Part shown: piece by piece, positions 16,789 through 24,221 of the stretch
Layout: every line of letters begins with the position of its first letter
Numbering within the stretch: the first letter of the stretch is position 1
DNA from: an uncultured Johnsonella sp.
GTDB lineage: Bacteria; Bacillota; Clostridia; Lachnospirales; Lachnospiraceae
Length of the DNA: 32,986 nucleotides
NCBI GenBank assembly: GCA_905373785.1
Contig: CAJPUK010000004.1
Location: forward strand, 1 to 32,986
Direction of reading: 5' to 3'
Notes under the pieces: generated by a model
Database searches by the model: none
Told to the model about the DNA's origin: nothing
The model's input: the letters and a program-made list of their open reading frames with translations, nothing else
Program-made: the position numbers and the translations under genes

Positions 16789-17535
16789 TTACTTTGCCTT
16801 ACCCTGATTAGCTACTGCATTCATCTTTGCATTGAGCTCTTCTTCATTTGCAAGATAATAATGCTTTAATGCCTTAAAATTATCATCAAACTCATATACC
16901 AAAGGTACAGCTGTAGGAATATTAACACCCATTATCTCATCTTCGCTCAGGTTATCAAAATATTTTACCAAAGCACGGAGTGAATTTCCGTGAGCTGCAA
17001 TAACTATTCTTTTTCCTGCCTGCATCTGAGGCTTTATCTCACTTTCAAAGTAAGGTACCACCCTTGCTACAGTTTCCTTAAGACTTTCGGTAAGAGGAAG
17101 CATGTTCTTATCTTCTACCTCACGATACTGCTCCTGTGTGCGAGGATTTCTCTCATCACCTTCTTCCAGTGCAGGAGGCATAACCGCATAGGAGCGTCTC
17201 CAGATCTTAACCTGCTCTTCACCGTACTTAGCTGCGGTTTCAGACTTATTAAGCCCCTGTAATGCACCGTAGTGTCTTTCGTTAAGCTTCCATGATTTCT
17301 TTACAGGAAGCCACTCTCTATCCAATCCGAGCAATACCTCATTTAATGTATGAATAGCTCTTTTCAAATAGCTTGTGTAGCAAAGATCAAAGTCGAATCC
17401 GGCTTCCTTAAGCTGGCGAGAAGCCTCCTTAGCCTCTTCAATACCCTTTTCACTAAGCTCTACATCTGTCCAGCCTGTAAATAAATTCAATTTATTCCAT
17501 TCGCTTTCACCATGACGAATTAAAACTAACTTCAT
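16789..17535 (-). CDS. gpmA: 2,3-bisphosphoglycerate-dependent phosphoglycerate mutase
   Basis: A 248-residue cofactor-dependent phosphoglycerate mutase, which interconverts 3- and 2-phosphoglycerate in glycolysis. The phospho-histidine motif LIRHGESEWN is at 5-14 (His8). SWKLNERHYGALQGLNK and RRSYAVMPPAL are the hallmark segments, and the second catalytic histidine is in AAHGNSLRALVKY. The length matches the family exactly. The start is supported by AAAGGAG. A single-gene unit, with an extended -10 element about 135 bp upstream. Confidence 0.95.
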   Translation of the reverse strand: MKLVLIRHGESEWNKLNLFTGWTDVELSEKGIEEAKEASRQLKEAGFDFDLCYTSYLKRAIHTLNEVLLGLDREWLPVKKSWKLNERHYGALQGLNKSETAAKYGEEQVKIWRRSYAVMPPALEEGDERNPRTQEQYREVEDKNMLPLTESLKETVARVVPYFESEIKPQMQAGKRIVIAAHGNSLRALVKYFDNLSEDEIMGVNIPTAVPLVYEFDDNFKALKHYYLANEEELNAKMNAVANQGKAK

Positions 17536-17670
17536 ATTCCCAACTCCTTTGATATAGAATATAGTATTGTAACGGTTTATGCAAATTCTTTATCTTTATC
17601 AAAATATTATAAATAATGCTTTCTTTATATACTTACACAGACCGTCAGCTCTAATTACTTTTGCAATATG

Positions 17671-17679
17671 ATTATAGCA
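17671..17679 (-). promoter_or_regulatory. Possible extended -10 promoter upstream of gpmA
   Basis: The minus strand reads TGCTATAAT, an extended -10 element (TGnTATAAT), with no clear -35 box. It would give a leader of roughly 130 nt before gpmA. Confidence 0.4.
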
Positions 17680-17732
17680 TAACTTATTATTATTACCTAT
17701 CTGCAAATTGACTTAAACTTAACAGTTAATTC

Positions 17733-18200
17733 CTATCCTTTTTGTTTACCTGTCATACTTTCTACCGTCAACTTCATAACTGTAGTCCTTGAAACCGCAG
17801 CCGGATTAAACTCGAAATGCACCTCATGGTAGCTGTCCGTAAGTATGGTAAGAGCCTTGATCTTCTCTTCTACATCCTCCACGATTTCTATCCTACCTCT
17901 GCCCATTACACTGCTGTAATTCATGGTGCAGTAACCTCTTTCCTTATCTGAATAAAGCTCATGGTCACAGTCCATCTCAAAAGATACAAGATTATTCTTT
18001 TCCAGCAAAGAATACTTATATCCTTCGGTAGCCCCATGAAAATAAAGGTATAATTTGTCATCTTCCACGCTCATACCGAAATTAAGCGGAAGTATGTAAG
18101 GCACTTCCTCATCATTTATTCCAAGCCTGCATACATCACATTTTTTTATTATATCTATAAGTTCGTTAAACTCACTTACCAATCTGTCTTTTCTTCGCAT
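17733..18200 (-). CDS. Pyridoxamine 5'-phosphate oxidase-like flavoprotein
   Basis: A 155-residue split-barrel FMN-binding protein of the PNPOx-like/NimA type. It begins MRRKDRLVSEFNELIDIIKKC and contains the LPLNFGM and LYLYFHGATEGYK segments that line the flavin site, then GYCTMNYSSVMGRGRIEIVED. Members are often annotated as nitroimidazole-resistance or general flavin reductases; the substrate is not assignable. The frame is open to 18221, but the ATG at 18200 follows GGAAGGAG at ideal spacing and gives the usual N-terminus. It appears to be monocistronic. Confidence 0.87.
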   Translation of the reverse strand: MRRKDRLVSEFNELIDIIKKCDVCRLGINDEEVPYILPLNFGMSVEDDKLYLYFHGATEGYKYSLLEKNNLVSFEMDCDHELYSDKERGYCTMNYSSVMGRGRIEIVEDVEEKIKALTILTDSYHEVHFEFNPAAVSRTTVMKLTVESMTGKQKG

Positions 18201-18278
18201 AAGTATCTCCTTCCAATACATTATTAGCTACATAAAATTATTCTAACAAAGACAGGGGGCATTTTCAATAATTAATAA

Positions 18279-18341
18279 AAAGACTTCACAGCAAATACAT
18301 ACTTAAGCCTAAACTTAAATACATCTTCATGTGAAGTCTTT
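18279..18341 (-). terminator. Terminator hairpin downstream of mscL
   Basis: AAAGACTTCACA (18279-18290) and TGTGAAGTCTTT (18330-18341) form a perfect 12-bp stem. On the minus strand the stem is followed by TTATTAAT. It lies directly after the mscL stop codon. The loop is long (39 nt) but has internal complementarity (CTTAAG/CTTAA region). Confidence 0.7.
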
Positions 18342-18352
18342 ATCAGCAAAAT

Positions 18353-18748
18353 TTACTTTTTAAGTAAATCTCTTATCTCTTCTAAAAGCACTATATCAGC
18401 CGGCTTTTCTTCAGGTTTTTCTTCTTCCTTTACCTCTTCTTTTTTCCTAAAAGAGTTCATAGCCTTAACCATCAAAAATATACTGAAGGCTATGATCAGA
18501 AAATTAATTATATTTTGAATAAAAGTTCCGTACATTATAGCTGACTCGGGTACATCACCCTGTGCCTGTGTAATTACGATCTTAAGATTTTCAAAATTAA
18601 TACCGCCTATAAGTATACCGAGTATAGGCATAAGTACATCCTCTACCAAAGAAGTAACTATCTTACCGAATGCAGCACCTATAATAACGCCGACTGCCAG
18701 ATCAACCACATTCCCCTTAAGGGCAAACTCCTTAAATTCCTTTAACAT
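18353..18748 (-). CDS. mscL: Large-conductance mechanosensitive channel
   Basis: A 131-residue MscL. The amphipathic N-terminus MLKEFKEFALKGNVVDLAVGVIIGAAFGKIV leads into TM1 (about 15-45), a periplasmic-side loop (about 46-74), TM2 (about 75-100, IINFLIIAFSIFLMVKAMN) and a charged C-terminal helix ending in EEIRDLLKK. It acts as an emergency osmotic release valve, a homopentamer in the membrane. All hallmark residues of the constriction region are present. AAGGAGAG precedes the ATG. It has its own promoter at 18776-18805 and a terminator after it. Confidence 0.97.
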   Translation of the reverse strand: MLKEFKEFALKGNVVDLAVGVIIGAAFGKIVTSLVEDVLMPILGILIGGINFENLKIVITQAQGDVPESAIMYGTFIQNIINFLIIAFSIFLMVKAMNSFRKKEEVKEEEKPEEKPADIVLLEEIRDLLKK

Positions 18749-18775
18749 AAATCTCTCCTTAATTTTGGTAAGAAG

Positions 18776-18805
18776 ATTATACCCAATAAGTGTTTATTTT
18801 GACAA
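18776..18805 (-). promoter_or_regulatory. Promoter of mscL
   Basis: On the minus strand TTGTCA (18800-18805) and TATAAT (18776-18781) are separated by 18 bp, close upstream of the mscL ribosome-binding site. Confidence 0.65.
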
Positions 18806-18874
18806 TATTAACTATAACTTATTTATCCTGTATACAGTATATTATTTTGTATACTTGTTACAGTCTATAAAAAA

Positions 18875-19615
18875 TCAATCCTTATGCAACACTCTGCTTA
18901 AAAACTGTCTGGTTCTGAGTTCTTTTGGATTGTTAAGCACTTCCCTCGGGATTCCCTCTTCTATTACCCTGCCATCATCTATAAACATCACTTTATTGGC
19001 TACCTCCCTTGCAAAATCAATTTCATGACTTACCACTACCATGGTCACGCCATCCTCTGCAAGTTTTTTCATAACTTTTAACACCTCTCCCACAAGCTCC
19101 GTATCAAGGGCGGAGGTGGGTTCGTCAAAAAGTATAAGCTTGGGGCTTGCAGCTATGGCTCTTGCTATACCCACTCTTTGCTGCTGCCCTCCTGAAAGCT
19201 TTGAAGGGTAATAATCATATCTGTCTGAAAGCCCTACCCTGTCAAGTGCCGACTTTGCTATCTCTATAGCCTTTGCTTTTTCCATCTTTCTTGCCACTAT
19301 AAGCCCTTCTGTAACATTTTCAAGGGCGGTTTTATTTTGAAACAGGTTATAGTTTTGAAATACAAAACCTATTTGCTTCCTTATCTCATATACCGACTTT
19401 TTTAGAGGGTGCCTACAGTCTACCTGTATACCGTCAAGGTCTATACTGCCCTCGTCAGCCTTTTCCAAAAAATTAATACACTTAAGGAGTGTGGTTTTTC
19501 CCGAGCCGCTCGGACCAAGTATAACGATTATATCCGACTTTTCTACATTTAAGTCTATTCCCTTTAATACTTCATGTTTGCCGAAACTTTTATGTATATT
19601 CTTTACCTTAAGCAT
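18875..19615 (-). CDS. Amino-acid (cystine-type) ABC transporter ATP-binding protein
   Basis: A 246-residue ABC ATPase. Walker A GPSGSGKTT is at 34-42, the Q-loop at VFQNYN, LSGGQ at 140-144, Walker B LILFDEPTSALD, and the switch His in VVSHEIDFAREV. Overall closest in character to the TcyN/TcyC cystine ATPases of Bacillus, a family-level resemblance recognised by eye and not tested. It follows the second permease gene by one base, so all three genes of this transporter (20328-21029, 19617-20315, this) are one operon. It is the last gene. No binding-protein gene follows. Confidence 0.9.
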   Translation of the reverse strand: MLKVKNIHKSFGKHEVLKGIDLNVEKSDIIVILGPSGSGKTTLLKCINFLEKADEGSIDLDGIQVDCRHPLKKSVYEIRKQIGFVFQNYNLFQNKTALENVTEGLIVARKMEKAKAIEIAKSALDRVGLSDRYDYYPSKLSGGQQQRVGIARAIAASPKLILFDEPTSALDTELVGEVLKVMKKLAEDGVTMVVVSHEIDFAREVANKVMFIDDGRVIEEGIPREVLNNPKELRTRQFLSRVLHKD

Positions 19616-19616
19616 T

Positions 19617-20315
19617 TTATCTCCTTTTATGTATTTGCACCTCTATATACTTAAATATAAGCTGTACCAGGGTGCAAAGGATAATATATAATATAAATAT
19701 GATCGAGTAAGCCTCTATGTAATTATAGGCATAAGCCGCCTTTAATTTTGCAATGGCGGTTATATCCTGTACCGTCATAAAAAATGCCAATGAACTGCTT
19801 TTTAAAAGTCCCACCGTTACATTGCAAATATTGGGCAGTGCCACCACAAGTGCCTGTGGAATTATTATCCTGATGTAGGTAAGAAACTTGCTGAGTCCTA
19901 CAGATAATCCCGCCTCAAGCTGCCCCTTATCCACTGTAAGAAGTGCCGAGCGGAATACCTCCGAAAGTATTGCCGTTGTATTTAATGAAAATACCGCATA
20001 GGCATAATAAATAGCAGGTATCTTAAATATATTAAAATCTATCTTTAGTACCTGTTTTATAAAAAAGTTTAAGAAACTGGGTAATAAACTATATAACAAA
20101 AGTATTTGTAATACCATGGGAGTTGATCTTACAATTGATACATAGGTATTTATCAAAAAGCTTAAAGGACCTTTTGAATTTATTTTTTTAATAGCCATCA
20201 TTAAAGCCAAAGGCATTGATATCATTAAACTTACTACAGTTATACCGAGTGTAACCGGTATACCCGAAAGCGAAGCCTTAAATGCTTCAATCATAAACTC
20301 GGTGTTTAGTTTCAT
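19617..20315 (-). CDS. Amino-acid ABC transporter permease (second subunit)
   Basis: A 232-residue HisM/TcyM-like permease. VSIVRSTPMVLQILLLYSLL near residue 60-80 and the EAA loop LSVGLSKFLTYIRIIIPQALVVALPNICN (long motif, about residues 140-168) identify it. About five membrane helices. It pairs with the adjacent permease (20328-21029), 12 nt upstream, to make a heterodimeric channel, as in TcyL/TcyM. ATG at 20315. Substrate inferred only from the family: cystine or another polar amino acid. Confidence 0.88.
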   Translation of the reverse strand: MKLNTEFMIEAFKASLSGIPVTLGITVVSLMISMPLALMMAIKKINSKGPLSFLINTYVSIVRSTPMVLQILLLYSLLPSFLNFFIKQVLKIDFNIFKIPAIYYAYAVFSLNTTAILSEVFRSALLTVDKGQLEAGLSVGLSKFLTYIRIIIPQALVVALPNICNVTVGLLKSSSLAFFMTVQDITAIAKLKAAYAYNYIEAYSIIFILYIILCTLVQLIFKYIEVQIHKRR

Positions 20316-20327
20316 CTTCCTGTCTTT

Positions 20328-21029
20328 CTAAATTTTGTCGTGGGTAGTTCTTTGTCTTGAAAGTCTCATTTCCAAATGCATAAAAGTTTTTTCTATGATT
20401 ATGGTCATAGCCCAATATATAAGGCTTAATGCTATATAGGTCTCAAGGTTATATGCTCCTTGATTGTTGTATATTATTAAGTCGCCCTTTCCCATAAGGT
20501 CTATAAGTCCTATTGTATAGGCTAAGGCTCCCTCCTTCATAAGGTTTACCAAGGCATTGGTAAAGTTTGGAAGTGCCACTACAAGGGCTTGCGGAAAAAC
20601 TATTCTTATAAAAGCCTGTAACGGAGTTAAACCTATGGAAAGAGCCGCCTCTGTCTGCCCCTTATCTATGGCTATGTAAGCGGTTCTGAAAACCTCCGCC
20701 ATAGAGGCTGCAAAAAGGAGGCTGAAAGTAAGTATTACAAAAAATGCCCTGTCATAGTTATTAATGTCTATATTAAAGATAAGTAAAAACTTGGGCAGTC
20801 CATAGTACACCATAAATAACATCACTATAGACGGTATACATCTGATTATATATATATAAGCCTGTGCTATCTTTGCAGATACTCTTCCTTTAAGCTTACA
20901 AAAAGCAAGTATAAAGCCGAGTATGCCGCCAAAAAATACCGTAGCAAGCATGATTGCCAGCGTAACCGATAAAAAAGGCAAAAGCTGCGGTATAAATTCG
21001 GGTATTTTCATCGGATTAAAAGGACGCAT
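20328..21029 (-). CDS. Amino-acid ABC transporter permease (first subunit)
   Basis: A 233-residue permease of the same family. IYIIRCIPSIVMLFMVYYGL carries the conserved loop near residues 60-75, and the EAA motif is ALSIGLTPLQAFIRIVFPQA. First gene of the three-gene transporter operon. GAGAGGAG precedes the ATG, and a promoter lies about 35-60 bp upstream, immediately after a terminator. Unlike the first transporter in this window, no solute-binding lipoprotein gene is linked, so the binding protein must be encoded elsewhere or shared. Confidence 0.88.
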   Translation of the reverse strand: MRPFNPMKIPEFIPQLLPFLSVTLAIMLATVFFGGILGFILAFCKLKGRVSAKIAQAYIYIIRCIPSIVMLFMVYYGLPKFLLIFNIDINNYDRAFFVILTFSLLFAASMAEVFRTAYIAIDKGQTEAALSIGLTPLQAFIRIVFPQALVVALPNFTNALVNLMKEGALAYTIGLIDLMGKGDLIIYNNQGAYNLETYIALSLIYWAMTIIIEKTFMHLEMRLSRQRTTHDKI

Positions 21030-21062
21030 AACTCTCCTCTCATTACAATCATTGTTTCTTAG

Positions 21063-21092
21063 ATTATATACCAGACTGCCCGGGTCTTACAA
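21063..21092 (-). promoter_or_regulatory. Promoter of the permease-permease-ATPase operon
   Basis: On the minus strand TTGTAA (21087-21092) and TATAAT (21063-21068) are separated by 18 bp, about 35 bp upstream of the first permease ATG. The T-run of the upstream terminator ends only a few bases before the -35. Confidence 0.6.
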
Positions 21093-21100
21093 GCCTATAA

Positions 21101-21350
21101 TAAAAACCCCCGATAACAGACTTAAGCTTTATGCTACAGTTCAGGTAGTTCATTCATCTTCGTTAAAAAAACTGAAAATGTTTAATTTTTATCTGTAAAT
21201 TGGACGAAGATGAATTCCGGCAGCAGCCTGATGGATATATATATACAATATACACCTTAAAGCAAGCTTTCATTTGCTATATTATACATATATATCTAAA
21301 GCACCTGAACTGTAACAGCTTTATAACTAAAGTAGAAGCTGTTATCGAGG
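21101..21350 (-). terminator. Terminator with a MITE inserted in its loop
   Basis: On the minus strand CCTCGATAACAG (from 21350) pairs with CTGTTATCGGGG (to 21108), a 12-bp stem with one G-U pair, then G and TTTTTATT. The loop is now 219 nt because the 184-bp MITE copy C and its 8-bp duplication lie inside it. Without them it would be 27 nt. It probably ended transcription arriving from mrp. Confidence 0.7.
21125..21324 (+). mobile_element. Intact 184-bp MITE, copy C, with 8-bp target duplication
   Basis: Element 21133-21316, flanked by AGCTTTAT at 21125-21132 and 21317-21324. Ends GCTACAGTTCAGGTAG and the inverse of GTTACAGTTCAGGTGC. Same orientation as copy B but more diverged. Both internal hairpins are retained (CATTCATCTTCGT with ACGAAGATGAA; GATATATATATACAATATA with TATATTATACATATATATC, imperfect). 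Confidence 0.9.
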
Positions 21351-21437
21351 TATTAACTTAATATTAAATTATGAAACTTTTCACTGTTTAAGCAGTCTGA
21401 TATATAAAGCTGATTTTTTAATTTATCTTAGTGAACT

Positions 21438-21573
21438 GCCCATAGTCTAAAGCCTATGGGCTTCCTGCTTCGCTGACCTCGCAACCTACTATCTCCACAG
21501 GCGTTAATTCGGGCAGTCCCTGCCCTATTGTTTTTTCTTATAATACCTTAACCCACCGTCTAAAGCCGGTGGG
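21438..21573 (+). mobile_element. Orphan palindromic element, IS200/IS605-like (PATE) or structured RNA
   Basis: Three hairpins in about 135 bp. First, GCCCATAG-TCTAAAGC-CTATGGGC (21438-21461). Second, GGGCAG-TCC-CTGCCC (21511-21525) followed by TATTGTTTTTTCTT, which looks like an intrinsic terminator on the plus strand. Third, CCCACCG-TCTAAAGC-CGGTGGG (21552-21573). The first and third share the identical 8-nt loop although their stems differ. Subterminal palindromes of this kind are typical of IS200/IS605 elements and their non-autonomous relatives. No TnpA or TnpB coding sequence is present. The boundaries and the activity of any RNA are unknown. Confidence 0.55.
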
Positions 21574-21679
21574 ATTGCGGTAGCATTATTTCAATATCAA
21601 AATTCATTGCTCTGAAATATCTTAATATAATCACAGGCAATAATATTAAATCAGGTCTTAGTATCAAACATTCATTACA

Positions 21680-22507
21680 TTACAGCATTTTTTCTATCTC
21701 ATCTAAAGCTCCATCCAAGTAAGGCAGTCGCAGATCATCCGCTTCTCCCTTATCAACAGCCTTGGCAATACTCGGATCCATAGGAAGCTTTGCTAAAACT
21801 TTAAGTCCATGTTCCTTTGCAATCTCATCTATATGACTTTCTCCGTATATGTAATGCTTCTTTTCACAATTATCACATACAAAATAGCTCATATTTTCAA
21901 CAAGACCTATTATAGGAACATCCATCTTAATAGCCATATTTACAGCTTTGCTTACTATCATCGATACAAGTTCCTGCGGACTTGACACAACCACTATTCC
22001 GTCTATCGGAAGTGATTGAAATACGGTAAGCGGCACATCTCCCGTACCCGGCGGCATATCCACAAACATAAAGTCTATATCTTCCCAATATGCCTCTGAC
22101 CAAAACTGCTTTATACTTTGCGATATTATAGGTCCCTTCCAAAGCACCGGATCGGTTTCATTCTTAAGCAGTAAGTTGATACTCATTACACTTATTCCGC
22201 TCTTTGTCCTTGCAGGCAGCATAAGTTGATCTTCATTTGCAAAAATCTGATTCTTAAGTCCGAAAGACTTCGGTATGGAAGGTCCCGTCATATCGGCATC
22301 CAGTATGGCTGTATTGTAATTTCTTGCACTAAGTCCCGAAGCAAGCATACTTGTAACCAGGGATTTGCCTACTCCTCCCTTACCGCTTACTACAGCTATC
22401 AGTTTTTTTACACTGCTTTTAGGGCTTAACTTCTCTTTTAAGAATAAGCTTTGTAAGCTTTTTTGTGGAATTTTAGAAGAACCGCTCTCATTATTTACTT
22501 CACTCAT
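21680..22507 (-). CDS. Mrp/NBP35-family iron-sulfur carrier ATPase
   Basis: A 275-residue P-loop NTPase of the Mrp/ApbC/NBP35 family. The deviant Walker A SGKGGVGKS is at 41-49, switch I around DADMTGPSIPK, and VDMPPGTGD at 149-157. The paired cysteines C211-x-x-C214 in VCDNCEKKH bind a bridging Fe-S cluster in the dimer. Role: assembling or carrying Fe-S clusters for apo-proteins. The extra N-terminal DUF59 domain of some homologues is absent, which is common in Clostridia. The ATG at 22507 has AAAGG at suitable spacing. MITE copy D lies 66 bp upstream, next to a weak promoter (TTGATA, 19 bp, TACAAT at 22533-22563). Apparently monocistronic. Confidence 0.93.
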   Translation of the reverse strand: MSEVNNESGSSKIPQKSLQSLFLKEKLSPKSSVKKLIAVVSGKGGVGKSLVTSMLASGLSARNYNTAILDADMTGPSIPKSFGLKNQIFANEDQLMLPARTKSGISVMSINLLLKNETDPVLWKGPIISQSIKQFWSEAYWEDIDFMFVDMPPGTGDVPLTVFQSLPIDGIVVVSSPQELVSMIVSKAVNMAIKMDVPIIGLVENMSYFVCDNCEKKHYIYGESHIDEIAKEHGLKVLAKLPMDPSIAKAVDKGEADDLRLPYLDGALDEIEKML

Positions 22508-22565
22508 ATATTTAACCTTTCATAACTTAAGTATTGTATTTAGAGTTTTTTTAAAATTATCAATA

Positions 22566-22765
22566 TATTTTATGTTACAGTTCAGGTAGCCTAAATATAT
22601 ATATATAATATGCCAAATGAAAATTTGCTTTCAGCTACATATTATACATATATATCTAACAGGCTACTGCCAATATTCGTCTTCGTCTCATCTATAAATA
22701 AGATTAAACATTTTTGGGTCGTTTTGACGAAGATGAATGAGCTATCTGAACTGTAACTATTTTAT
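22566..22765 (-). mobile_element. Intact 184-bp MITE, copy D (inverted), with 8-bp target duplication
   Basis: Element 22574-22757, flanked by TATTTTAT at 22566-22573 and 22758-22765. Opposite orientation to copies B and C. Ends GTTACAGTTCAGGTAGCC and the inverse of GTTACAGTTCAGATAGC. The AT-rich hairpin is now on the left and the ATTCATCTTCGTC-type arms on the right. The insertion point is 2-3 bp upstream of the putative mrp -35 box. Confidence 0.92.
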
Positions 22766-23049
22766 TAAATAAGCTTTACTTGATTGTATGTATTTTACAT
22801 ACCCAATATCATAATATGGTAAATACATCTATAACCTTATCAAATATAACACATACATACCTTCTAATCAAGATACCAAAAGGCTGAAATACCAAATAAA
22901 ATGGGCTGTAGCCTTCGGATGCCGCATTTAGGATTTTCGCACAAGCTATATGATTGCATTATACAAAACGCAACTATATTTGTGCACTATCTCTATTTTG
23001 CAACAGCCTCTTAATATTGCCACAGCCTTTTATAAATAGTCTGTAAATA
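22766..23049. other. Gene-free stretch downstream of dnaJ with decayed inverted repeats
   Basis: No gene is recognised. GGGCTGTAGCC near 22903 and TGCAACAGCC near 23000 are imperfect inverse copies. Between them GCACAAG and CTTGTGC-like arms with TTGC/GCAA inside could form a hairpin. AAAAGGCTG (22869) and CAGCCTTTT (23023) also face each other. This may be a decayed small element that also serves as the 3' end of the dnaK operon. No convincing T-run terminator and no matching target duplication were found. Confidence 0.35.
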
Positions 23050-24201
23050 CTACTTAAATATACCTTTTTTTTTTGTACCTTGAGTACTCTGATTACCGTC
23101 CGGATTCATAGTAAGGTCATAGGCTTCAAGCGCCTGTCTTTGCTCTTTTGTCATACTTGTAGGTACGGAAACCACAAGTGTTACATAGTGATCTCCTCTT
23201 GTATTCTTATTTCTTATATATGGAACACCTTTGCCTTTAAGTCTGATTTTAGTATCGGTCTGAGTACCTGCCTTTACCTCATACTCTACCTCTCCGTCTA
23301 CCGTCTTGATCCTTATAGTACCTCCAAGTGCAGCCTTTGCAAAACTTATAGGTACTGTAGTAAATATATTCTCATCCTGTCTTTTGAATATAGGATGCGC
23401 ACTTACTACCGCTTCAACAAGCAAGTCTCCTCTGGGTCCTCCGTTTACACCCGGCTCACCCTGTCCTTCCATTCTTATGGACATACCGTTATCTATACCT
23501 GCCGGAACTTTGACCTGCAAAGTTTTCTTCTTACTTATATAACCGTTTCCATGGCAGTCGGGACATTTTTCCTTGGTTATCTTGCCGCTGCCGCCACAAT
23601 CCGGACAGGTTTGCACATTTTGCATAGTACCGAAGAAACTTTGCTGTGTATACATTACCTTGCCCTTACCACCGCACTTTGCACAAGTTTCAGGTGCAGT
23701 TCCCGGTTTTGCACCGCTTCCGTTACATTTGCTGCAGGTTTCCTTGAAATTAATACTGATTTCTTTTTCAGCTCCAAATATAGCCTCTTCAAAGCTAAGG
23801 CGTACCGAGGTCTTGACATTGGCACCCTTCATAGGTCCGTTACTTGTCCTTCTTCTGTAAGATGAACCGCCTCCGAAAATATCTCCAAAAATATCTCCAA
23901 TATCAAAATCAAAGCCCTCAAAACCTCCAAAGCCCCCAAAACCGCCTGCGCCTGCACCGCCACTCATACCATCGAAGGCAGCATGACCGAATTGGTCATA
24001 CTGCTTTCTTTTTTCAGGATCTATAAGTACTGAATACGCCTCACTGGCTTCCTTGAATTTCTTCTCGGCTTCAGCATTATCCGGATTGGCATCGGGGTGA
24101 TATTTTTTGGCAAGTACTCTGTAAGCTTTTTTTATAGCTGCATCATCAGCACTTTTATCTATACCAAGTACTTCATAATAATCTCTTTTTGTTTCTGCCA
24201 T
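23050..24201 (-). CDS. dnaJ: Chaperone DnaJ (Hsp40)
   Basis: A 383-residue type-I Hsp40. The J-domain (1-70) has HPD at 35-37. A Gly/Phe-rich region rich in GGFGGF repeats (about 75-115) follows. The zinc-finger domain has four CxxCxGxG repeats (CSKCNGSG, CAKCGGKG, CPDCGGSG, CPDCHGNG; about 155-225), then the client-binding and dimerisation C-terminal domains. It delivers unfolded clients to DnaK and stimulates its ATPase. It starts 20 nt after the dnaK stop with AGGGGAA before the ATG. Last gene of the CIRCE-controlled operon. Confidence 0.97.
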   Translation of the reverse strand: MAETKRDYYEVLGIDKSADDAAIKKAYRVLAKKYHPDANPDNAEAEKKFKEASEAYSVLIDPEKRKQYDQFGHAAFDGMSGGAGAGGFGGFGGFEGFDFDIGDIFGDIFGGGSSYRRRTSNGPMKGANVKTSVRLSFEEAIFGAEKEISINFKETCSKCNGSGAKPGTAPETCAKCGGKGKVMYTQQSFFGTMQNVQTCPDCGGSGKITKEKCPDCHGNGYISKKKTLQVKVPAGIDNGMSIRMEGQGEPGVNGGPRGDLLVEAVVSAHPIFKRQDENIFTTVPISFAKAALGGTIRIKTVDGEVEYEVKAGTQTDTKIRLKGKGVPYIRNKNTRGDHYVTLVVSVPTSMTKEQRQALEAYDLTMNPDGNQSTQGTKKKGIFK

Positions 24202-24221
24202 AATTTTCCCCTAGTTTAATA

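Noticed and set aside
23080..23865. Long plus-strand open frame (261 codons) opposite dnaJ
   Set aside because: It is the antisense shadow of dnaJ: unusual composition, no ribosome-binding site, and no family resemblance. dnaJ on the minus strand explains the region fully.
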